A DNA stretch of 64,000 nucleotides from a bacterium. Its GTDB lineage: Bacteria; CLD3; SB21. The translations under genes and the position numbers were made by a program. The notes beneath the pieces were generated by a model. That model ran no database searches and was not told where the DNA came from. It saw nothing but the letters and a program-made list of their open reading frames with translations. Position 1 is the first letter of the stretch. Each line of letters opens with the position of its first letter. The stretch is taken from positions 1 through 64,000 of the forward strand of contig JABWCP010000005.1 in the NCBI GenBank assembly GCA_013360215.1. Reading direction: 5' to 3'. Positions 25,657 to 32,652 of the stretch are shown here, in pieces.

Positions 25657-27696
25657 TCACGGTGCCGGTTGGCGTAACCACTGATCAAACCATGTGTGTA
25701 CAGTCTGGTACCATAAACGCCCGTTCTGCGGTTTGAGTATCCAATGTCCTTCGTCGGGGTAATACAAAAACTTGGAAGGAATGCCTTTGCGCTGCAATAC
25801 TTGAAAAAGATTTACACCTTCGATAACCGGTACACGATAATCCAGTTCACCATGCACGACGAGCGTCGGTGTTTTAAAATTTTGCACATAGTTATACGGT
25901 GACCATTTTTCAAACGTCTCCCGATTAGCGCCTTCCCAATAAGGGCCGCCCATTTCCCATTCATCAAACCACATTTCTTCGGTGCCGCCATACATATTAA
26001 ATTTATTCATAATACTTGCATGGCTTACAAAACATTTAAAACGATCCGTGTGCCCGTTCATCCAATTCATCATATATCCGCCGTAACTTCCGCCCGCCGC
26101 ACCGATACGATCTTTATCAATGAAACTATAGGTCGAACAGATATAATCCATACCTTTCATCAGATCTTCGTACGGTTTGCCACCCCAGTCCATTCGTATT
26201 TCATCGGTAAACTGCTGCCCATAGCCTGTTGATCCGCGAGGATTGACCATCACAACGACATAACCGGGTGCAGCAAAAAGCATCGGATTCCATCGCCAAC
26301 TCCATGTGTCGTTCCAGGCGTTTTGCGGTCCGCCATGCACCAAATACACTACCGGATATTTTTGAGCCGGGTCAAACTTCGGCGGTTTCACCAAAAAACC
26401 GTGTACGGGTGTATTGTTCGCTCCGATAAACCAAAATTCTTCAGGCGCGGCCATTTCCAATGCGGCTAACTTCGCTGTATTTACATTACTGAGCGGCGTA
26501 CTTTTTTTTCCGTCCTCGCTTACGGCAAAAATTTCACTCGGCATACGCATACTACTCCGGCGAACAATAACCGCTCCTTGCGCTACATCCGACAAGAGGT
26601 CAAATGTTTTTGTGGTGATTTTTTTAGGTTCACCACCACTAACGGATATTTGAAAAACCGGATGGTAACCCTGATCCTCCGCATCAAAATAAATAGATTT
26701 GCCATCGCGCGACCACACCAACGTTCCGACCGAACGATCAAATTTTTCCGTCAGATTTTTCGTTTTTCCGGTGGCTACTTCATACAGTTTGAGATCCGTT
26801 TGATCCGCTTCATATCCTGCACGTTCCATCGAACAGTAGGCGATATACTTACCGTCTGGCGAATAAACACCATTATTATCTACGCCGGGACTAGTGGAAA
26901 TTTTTTTAGGCTCACCGCCGATTACCGGCATCGTCCATACATCGTTATTGGTGGACCAGGCTATTTTAGGATCCGTATTCATCGTAAAAATGATCGTCTT
27001 ACCGTCCGGCGAGAAACCAAAATCATGAGCACCGCCCAGATCAATCGGAGGCACATCATAGTCTCCTGCGATCATATCGGATATTTTGCCTGTCGCCACC
27101 TCCAAAAGAAGAAGTTGACTACGTTTACCGTCTTTAAACGAATCCCAAACGCGGAATGGCAATTTGTCAATGAGCTGCGCTTTGACTTTGCTGTTTTCGG
27201 CCGCATCGTTATGAGCGCGATTACAATCATCCGTTTCACAATCCGGAAACACATCCGACGTAAAGAGAATGTATTGGCCGTTAGGCGACCATACCAATCC
27301 GTTACCTGAAACCTGCGTGGAAAGATTCGTCACACGTTTTGGTTCGCCACCGTCCAATGCCATAGTCCATATTTGAAAACCACCAAGCCGATTGGATAAA
27401 AATGCTATAGTTTTACCATCGGGTGACCAGATCGGCGTAATATCTTTGGTCGGTGAAAAAGTCAACTGGCGCGAAGTTTTACCATCTACCGATGTCAGAA
27501 AAATATTGGAAGTATACGTATTGGATTCCAGCGAGTATTTACGCACGTTGTACAAGACCCAATTACCGTCCGGTGAAACAGCCGGTTCGTCCACACGCCG
27601 CAAATCTGCAAAAGCTTCGTATGTCAGAATTTTTTTATCCTGCGCGATTAAAACCGCAGAAAACAATGTTATCACTAATAAAATTTGACGTAGCAT
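25657..27696 (-). CDS. Secreted S9 prolyl-oligopeptidase-family serine peptidase
   Basis: 679 residues with a signal peptide (MLRQILLVITLFSAVLIAQ). The N-terminal 400 residues form a TolB/WD-like beta-propeller with repeated SPDGKxIxF motifs (PVWSPDG, FSPDGKTI, YSPDGKYI). The catalytic alpha/beta-hydrolase domain follows: nucleophile Ser in GGSYGGYMMN, Asp in VVHGELDYRVP and His in YPDEGHWI. This is the layout of dipeptidyl-peptidase or acylaminoacyl-peptidase relatives found in the periplasm of FCB bacteria. All triad residues are present. Monocistronic as far as can be seen. Confidence 0.94.
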   Translation of the reverse strand: MLRQILLVITLFSAVLIAQDKKILTYEAFADLRRVDEPAVSPDGNWVLYNVRKYSLESNTYTSNIFLTSVDGKTSRQLTFSPTKDITPIWSPDGKTIAFLSNRLGGFQIWTMALDGGEPKRVTNLSTQVSGNGLVWSPNGQYILFTSDVFPDCETDDCNRAHNDAAENSKVKAQLIDKLPFRVWDSFKDGKRSQLLLLEVATGKISDMIAGDYDVPPIDLGGAHDFGFSPDGKTIIFTMNTDPKIAWSTNNDVWTMPVIGGEPKKISTSPGVDNNGVYSPDGKYIAYCSMERAGYEADQTDLKLYEVATGKTKNLTEKFDRSVGTLVWSRDGKSIYFDAEDQGYHPVFQISVSGGEPKKITTKTFDLLSDVAQGAVIVRRSSMRMPSEIFAVSEDGKKSTPLSNVNTAKLAALEMAAPEEFWFIGANNTPVHGFLVKPPKFDPAQKYPVVYLVHGGPQNAWNDTWSWRWNPMLFAAPGYVVVMVNPRGSTGYGQQFTDEIRMDWGGKPYEDLMKGMDYICSTYSFIDKDRIGAAGGSYGGYMMNWMNGHTDRFKCFVSHASIMNKFNMYGGTEEMWFDEWEMGGPYWEGANRETFEKWSPYNYVQNFKTPTLVVHGELDYRVPVIEGVNLFQVLQRKGIPSKFLYYPDEGHWILKPQNGRLWYQTVHTWFDQWLRQPAP

Positions 27697-27811
27697 AATC
27701 TATCCTCATGTAATAAATGATATACTAAGTAGTACTTAAAAAATAATTTTAGTTTAGGCAAGATGCAAGTAGCAGCTTTACAAACGAGATGATTATGACT
27801 TGAGAATAAGC

Positions 27812-27850
27812 AAAAAAAAAGCGCCACAGAACCCATCTAACTGTGGCGCT
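27812..27850 (-). terminator. Rho-independent terminator
   Basis: Stem agcgccacag (27820-27829) with ctgtggcgct (27841-27850), 11-nt loop; on the minus strand it is followed by nine T. It ends the transcript entering from pepE or a short RNA in between. Confidence 0.88.
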
Positions 27851-27914
27851 TGCACGTTATCCCGAAACCCTAAAATCAGAATAACGAACCCTAAACCCAA
27901 AAAAGGAGAAAAAT

Positions 27915-27949
27915 TTCAAAAAACTGAAGTTAAAATTCAAAAAACTGAA
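27915..27949. repeat. Two 14-bp direct repeats, 21-bp period
   Basis: ttcaaaaaactgaa occurs at 27915-27928 and again at 27936-27949. Each copy is itself weakly symmetric (TTCA...TGAA). A 21-bp period is two helical turns, the layout of a tandem regulator site, but no promoter for a known gene lies next to it. Confidence 0.45.
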
Positions 27950-28077
27950 TTATTTTAACTCTATTTTATTCTTAAGTTTATAATTTACAAATTTCGAAGA
28001 ACATTCTCATTGCTTACACATATTATATAAACAATACTTATGCCAAAAACATCTTTGAGTAAAATCTTAAGATTTTA

Positions 28078-28779
28078 TCAAAAACCTCGCAATAAAAAGC
28101 TGAGGTCGGCGCCCGTGTTATAGAGTTGAGGCGTATTACCTTTGGTAAACAATTTTGCTCCGTTTTTTCCTTTGAGAGTTAAGGTGTCACCCTCACGCCG
28201 AATGAGTGCACCCTCCCTGAGACCAAGCACTGGAGCATTATTGACTTCATGAAATTCCGATATACGCTGGTCACGGGTTTCACCCATATGTTGGGTCGAA
28301 GGATCAGGGTCTATGTAATGCGGATTAATATTAAATGGCACCAGATTGAGTGCTTCAAAACTCGGCGGATAAACGATCGGCATATCGTTGGTCGTCTTGA
28401 TGGAAATAGTAGCCACATTGGTACCGGCACTTGCACCGAGATACAACATGCCGTCGCTTACGCGATGGCGAATAAGATCAATCAAATCCTCGTCATATAT
28501 TTTTTTTAAAAGCCGAAATGTATTCCCTCCGCCGATGTGTATCGCTTCGGCTTCGGTTACCATTTTACGCGGATCGTTTTCGTGAATCCCGGTCACACGT
28601 ATTCCCATCGCCGCATACCGATCCCTTGTTTTTTTTGTGTATGCATTCAGATCATCTAATGCGTATGGTACAAATACAATTTGTTTTATCGCGCCTAAAA
28701 AATCAACGATCTCCGCAGCCCAGTGATCTAGATAATTTTCACCAAAGTTGGTCGAATTACTGCATAATAATAACCGCAT
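28078..28779 (-). CDS. pepE: Peptidase E (Asp-specific dipeptidase, family S51)
   Basis: Cytoplasmic serine dipeptidase cleaving N-terminal Asp-X. I start at the ATG at 28779 (MRLLLCSNSTNFGENYLDHW), preceded by gggagt, giving 233 residues against about 229 in E. coli PepE; a longer frame from 28842 lacks support. Motifs: VPYALDDLNAYTKK, EAIHIGGGNTFRLL, and the nucleophile Ser in YLGASAGTNVA, with NPHYIDPDPSTQHMGETRDQ later. All family hallmarks are intact. Stands alone on the minus strand, divergent from the STN-repeat protein. Confidence 0.93.
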   Translation of the reverse strand: MRLLLCSNSTNFGENYLDHWAAEIVDFLGAIKQIVFVPYALDDLNAYTKKTRDRYAAMGIRVTGIHENDPRKMVTEAEAIHIGGGNTFRLLKKIYDEDLIDLIRHRVSDGMLYLGASAGTNVATISIKTTNDMPIVYPPSFEALNLVPFNINPHYIDPDPSTQHMGETRDQRISEFHEVNNAPVLGLREGALIRREGDTLTLKGKNGAKLFTKGNTPQLYNTGADLSFLLRGF

Positions 28780-28898
28780 AAATAACTCCCTATAGTTATG
28801 GTCTGCCGAAATTAAGCAAAAATTCCGATTTACAAAAGACATCCGTCATGAATAGATGGTTACCTATACTTAGAAGAGAACAAAAAACGAGGGAAGTT

Positions 28899-30452
28899 AT
28901 GTGTCGATTTATAACGCTATGTTTAATCAATTTATTATTTGTTTTTTCATCACTTCAAGCCGGCGATGGTGATAAAAAACCGCTCAGTGATGTATTGAAA
29001 GGTATTGAAAAAAAACATAATGTTGTTTTCTCTTATGTACCGGCTTTAGTACAAAATGTTCGCGTCAATACACCTTCCGAATCCGATAAACTCAATCGCC
29101 AATTGGATTATGTTTTTGCTCAAACGGATCTCACCTACCGTTTTATCGGAACAAAAGAAATAACGCTATTTAAAAAACCAAAAACCAACAGCAACATTGA
29201 AGCTACGGCGCAAGCGCGTTTGCAAGCCGGAAGATCACGTGCCGGTGAAGCGCTGAGTGCCCTGAATAAAACTTTGGATGGTGAACAAAAATCCGGCGAC
29301 CACGAAGACGATTCATTACCGGCCGATACCACCGTAACCACCGTTAAAAATGAAACATCTCCTTCAGTCGTGACGCCAGCACCCATATCGCCACAAACCG
29401 AAGCGCAAAGCGTAACCGCTGAAAAAACGGAGCCGCAAGACTTGAAAAACCGAAGCGTTCGTAGTGAATTCTTGGGCATGGATTTCGCTCCCACAACACG
29501 CATCGAACCGGCTTACGTGCCCGTGCCGCTGCATGCAATTTCGATCAACATCATTTCTAATCGCCTTGTAAGCATTGAGGGTGTTGAAGTAGGGATTATC
29601 GGAAATTACGACCGGATGTATGTCAACGGATTACAAATCGCCGGCGGAGGAAATCGCGCGTATCTTCATGCACGCGGTCTACAGATCGCCGGAGGTTCCA
29701 ATCAAACAGGTGATTTGTCCGGCGTTCAAATCGCGACCGTCAACATTGCAGACCAAACGAACGGTCTTCAGATCGGTGCAGTCAATATATCCAAAAAAGA
29801 TCATTCCGGGTTACAAATCGGTGCGGGGTATAATCATGCCGAAAATGTACGCGGATTGCAACTTGCTTCGGTCAATGAAGCCGGTCATGTACACGGAATT
29901 CAGATCGCATTGGTCAATCGCGCAAAACAAGTCCATGGCGCACAAATAGGACTGTTTAATTTTGCAGACGAGAACAACGGGATTGCGCTGGGTTTACTCA
30001 ATTTTATTCGCAACGGGCAACATCACGGACGTTTAGCGCACACCGAGCGCGGTTTCAACCATTTTTCTTATACTCACGGCAGCAAATATATGTACACGAT
30101 ATATGATGTAGCCGTTCGCCAACTTCGTGAACCTGCACAATGGGCTCTGGGCGGCGGTATAGGCGCAATAGTTTGGCCCGATCGGCGTTTATCACTCGCT
30201 ATCGAGGCTACGACCCACCAACACAATAAAGATAAATTTTGGGAACACCGACTCAACATGGTAAACACATTAAAAATCACACCTACGATTAAATTACATA
30301 AACACCTATCCGTGTATGCCGGGGCATCAGCCAATGTATGGGTATCGCGTGCTGAAAACGGTTTTTCGGCACCGACGAATGCCTACAATTGGGATTATAA
30401 GCATACCACGATTCGTGCTTGGTGGGGTGGATTGGTCGGAATTCGTTTCTAG
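28899..30452 (+). CDS. STN-domain protein with ten GLQI-type repeats
   Basis: 517 residues from the ATG at 28899, chosen because gaggga precedes it and it opens a signal peptide (MCRFITLCLINLLFVFSSLQA). Residues about 25-98 form an STN-like domain (short N-terminal domain of secretins and TonB receptors): LSDVLKGIEKKHNVVFSYVP and the closing FIGTKEITLFKK. A low-complexity Thr/Glu/Pro linker follows to about 205. Then come about ten units of 14-17 residues with pattern N/V-G-L-Q-I-A/G-x-x-N (GLQIAGGGN, GVQIATVNI, GLQIGAVNI, GIQIALVNR), similar to the Leptospira LA_2272 surface repeat. The last 110 residues look like amphipathic strands and end in Phe, as outer-membrane barrels do. I do not know its function. 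It precedes the ECF sigma gene by 139 bp. Confidence 0.75.
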   Translation: MCRFITLCLINLLFVFSSLQAGDGDKKPLSDVLKGIEKKHNVVFSYVPALVQNVRVNTPSESDKLNRQLDYVFAQTDLTYRFIGTKEITLFKKPKTNSNIEATAQARLQAGRSRAGEALSALNKTLDGEQKSGDHEDDSLPADTTVTTVKNETSPSVVTPAPISPQTEAQSVTAEKTEPQDLKNRSVRSEFLGMDFAPTTRIEPAYVPVPLHAISINIISNRLVSIEGVEVGIIGNYDRMYVNGLQIAGGGNRAYLHARGLQIAGGSNQTGDLSGVQIATVNIADQTNGLQIGAVNISKKDHSGLQIGAGYNHAENVRGLQLASVNEAGHVHGIQIALVNRAKQVHGAQIGLFNFADENNGIALGLLNFIRNGQHHGRLAHTERGFNHFSYTHGSKYMYTIYDVAVRQLREPAQWALGGGIGAIVWPDRRLSLAIEATTHQHNKDKFWEHRLNMVNTLKITPTIKLHKHLSVYAGASANVWVSRAENGFSAPTNAYNWDYKHTTIRAWWGGLVGIRF

Positions 30453-30591
30453 TCGATGCCTGAGCAATACAAATAATATGGAGTACGGAGGAAGACGAAA
30501 AAGATTCTGTACCCTTTTGTTTATTGACCGCTTTCTCATGTTGTGATATATTATTCTCGTCTCATGAAAACAAGGGAAACTCTACAGGGGT

Positions 30592-31128
30592 ATGACCACC
30601 GAGGAAATTCATCTCTTAACCAAAAAAATTCGCAACTCTGATACTCTGGCTTTTCGTACGTTATTTGATTTTTTCCATCGCCCTCTTTATCATTTTGTGT
30701 TCTATAAAACCTACAATAGGGCACTATCTGAAGATATTGTGCAGGATGTTTTTATTCGATTGTGGGAAAATCGAATCAATCTTCGAGAAGATTTATCCAT
30801 CAAATCCTATCTCTATACGATAGCCGTTAATCTTACTCTCAACAGTATACGTCGTCATACAATTCGTACCGGTGAGGGAATCGAAGATCCTGATACCCAA
30901 CCGCACGAAGAAACACCTCTGTCTGTTTTGGAGAAAAAAGAATTTGAACAACTACTTAATGCTGCGATTCAAAAATTGCCCGAACAAGCACGTATCGTAT
31001 TCATGATGAGTCGCTATGATGACTTATCATATTCAGAAATCTCCGAACGCCTTTCCATTAGTGTTAAAACGGTCGAAGCACACATAGGTAGAGCTTTGAA
31101 GCAATTGCGGGCTACATTAAAACCCTGA
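30592..31128 (+). CDS. ECF sigma factor, FecI-like
   Basis: 178-residue extracytoplasmic-function sigma factor. Region 2: FHRPLYHFVFYKTYNRALSE then DIVQDVFIRLWENR; region 4: LPEQARIVFMMSRYDDLSYS followed by EISERLSISVKTVEAHIGRA. The pair of regions and the length match the Bacteroidetes FecI-type group. Starts a plus-strand locus with a lipoprotein, FecR, TonB receptor, DUF4249 and another lipoprotein. It should be held inactive by the FecR protein and released upon ligand binding to the receptor. Confidence 0.95.
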   Translation: MTTEEIHLLTKKIRNSDTLAFRTLFDFFHRPLYHFVFYKTYNRALSEDIVQDVFIRLWENRINLREDLSIKSYLYTIAVNLTLNSIRRHTIRTGEGIEDPDTQPHEETPLSVLEKKEFEQLLNAAIQKLPEQARIVFMMSRYDDLSYSEISERLSISVKTVEAHIGRALKQLRATLKP

Positions 31129-31254
31129 CCCATTTCCGACACTTATCCTCATTAAAAACAAATTTGTAAAATTTTTTACTTCTGACTAAGGGTTTGTCTT
31201 GTTTAAAGTGTATGGTCTTTGGAGGTTGTTTAATTTACTAATCAGGAGGATAAC

Positions 31255-31680
31255 ATGAAAAGGGATTTTCTTTCGTACATATTTATTGTATCCACTTTCT
31301 TTGCACTGGCTAGCTGTAAAGATAAAGAAACAAAAGAACACGATGCCGCATTTTTGGGAACATGGATTTGGCAGGAATCCCGACACGGCGAAGGCAGCAT
31401 GGATAGTGCACCTACAGAAATCGAACGGCTTGGTATATCCGGAGATTCATCCGTAATTACGTTTTACGCAAACGGTACTTTTTTTAATCAGCGTTACGAA
31501 GACGGTGAAGAAGCCGGCGAAGACATGATGCATTGGTACACCAATGGAGGTCGATTTTATGTTGATGATCGTGGCGAAGTCAATTCATTGGGATATTCTA
31601 TTGCCGGAGATTCACTAAAGCTAATCGAATCCGACGATACCTCATGGAGCATAGAAATCTATATTAAACAAAATGAATAA
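31255..31680 (+). CDS. Small lipoprotein with lipocalin-like pattern, within the FecI/FecR locus
   Basis: 141 residues. A strong SD (aggagg, 31243-31248) precedes the ATG. Lipobox LASC gives Cys21. The mature part has a lipocalin-like pattern: FLGTWIWQESR near the start, SSVITFYANGTFFNQRY in the middle, then NGGRFYVDDRGEVNSLGYSI and GDSLKLIE. It stops 2 bp before the fecR start. FecI and FecR genes are normally adjacent; a lipoprotein between them is unusual, and it may be a ligand-binding or regulatory accessory. No proof of function. Confidence 0.75.
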   Translation: MKRDFLSYIFIVSTFFALASCKDKETKEHDAAFLGTWIWQESRHGEGSMDSAPTEIERLGISGDSSVITFYANGTFFNQRYEDGEEAGEDMMHWYTNGGRFYVDDRGEVNSLGYSIAGDSLKLIESDDTSWSIEIYIKQNE

Positions 31681-31682
31681 CC

Positions 31683-32639
31683 ATGAGTGAAAATTACTAT
31701 CACCAAGACGGCTTTATCGGCCGTTGGATCGCGGGTGCATTGACCGACGAAGAAAAAAAAGAATTTGAGCTATGGCAAAAAAACAACAACCATCGGCAAG
31801 AGTTTTTCAATGAATTAACAAAAATTCATTGGTCACAAAAATCCTTAGAGATCCCAAAGGCTTCCTCCGAGCGCATGTGGAGTGCTATCGCTGAAGCAAC
31901 AACATCCAAACAGGTTTCACGAAGGTGGGTTAGAAACACAACGCAATGGGCTGCAACCATAGCCGCAAGCATTGTCATCTACTTTGGGTTGGAATCTCAA
32001 TTCGCTTACAGAGAAATAACAACTTCAAAAGCACAACAAACCGAAATCGTATTACCCGACGGCTCTATAGCAAGACTCAATGGGCTATCTTCAATTCGCT
32101 ATAACTCCTGGCGATGGCCGTTAACGCGCAGCGTCACTATGCATGGCGAAGTGTATTTTGAAGTGCAAAAAATGAAACAACCTTTTAATGTCACTGCTGA
32201 AAACCTGAATGTGGAGGTTTTGGGAACCAAATTTAATATAAGGGATCGTGCAGACCGCTCAGAAGTCGTCTGTTCATCCGGAAAGGTACGCGTAAACGCA
32301 AGGAACAGTTCAGAAAATACGATTCTGACGCCGGGTCTCGCCGTAAGTATGCATCGGGGGCATTTTTCTATGCCGTATTCTATAGATACGGTGCTAGTCG
32401 CAGGATGGTCGCAAGGAATATGGAACTATCAATCAGCGCCGATTTATTCGATCTTAAACGATTGGGAGATCACCTATGGACTAACCATTACTATGGATAG
32501 CATAGATACCAAACGCACTTTCACCGGATTGATCCACGGTTCATCCAGTCTTAGCGCTTTAACACAATTAGGATTATCCGCCGGTTTTGAAACCACAATC
32601 GTCAATGATTCTACTTTTTTTTTAAAACTTAAAAAATAA
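31683..32639 (+). CDS. FecR-family anti-sigma factor
   Basis: 318 residues, single-pass inner-membrane regulator. Cytoplasmic N-terminus about 1-87 binds the sigma factor; a transmembrane helix lies at about 88-104 (WAATIAASIVIYFGL). The FecR domain follows: EIVLPDGSIARLNGLSSIRY, VTMHGEVYFEVQ and LNVEVLGTKFNIRD. A C-terminal DUF4974/STN-like domain (YSILNDWEITYGLTITM to the end) should contact the N-terminal STN domain of the receptor. It lies between the lipoprotein and the TonB receptor, 13 bp from the latter. Normal length for Bacteroidetes FecR. Confidence 0.95.
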   Translation: MSENYYHQDGFIGRWIAGALTDEEKKEFELWQKNNNHRQEFFNELTKIHWSQKSLEIPKASSERMWSAIAEATTSKQVSRRWVRNTTQWAATIAASIVIYFGLESQFAYREITTSKAQQTEIVLPDGSIARLNGLSSIRYNSWRWPLTRSVTMHGEVYFEVQKMKQPFNVTAENLNVEVLGTKFNIRDRADRSEVVCSSGKVRVNARNSSENTILTPGLAVSMHRGHFSMPYSIDTVLVAGWSQGIWNYQSAPIYSILNDWEITYGLTITMDSIDTKRTFTGLIHGSSSLSALTQLGLSAGFETTIVNDSTFFLKLKK

Positions 32640-32652
32640 ATTTTATTACTTC

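Larger units (their letters stand above)
27697..28077. other. Intergenic region with terminator and direct repeats
   Basis: 381 bp between two minus-strand peptidase genes. It contains the terminator at 27812-27850 (roughly 230 bp after the pepE stop), a pair of 14-bp direct repeats at 27915-27949, and otherwise very AT-rich sequence. The distance from pepE to the terminator leaves room for a short untranslated RNA, but no ORF is supported. Confidence 0.5.

Noticed and set aside
25488-25688. 66-codon minus-strand frame running into the end of the S9 peptidase gene
   Set aside because: It overlaps a well-supported gene, has no clear ribosome-binding site and no recognisable family; the composition is Arg-rich in a way typical of chance frames.
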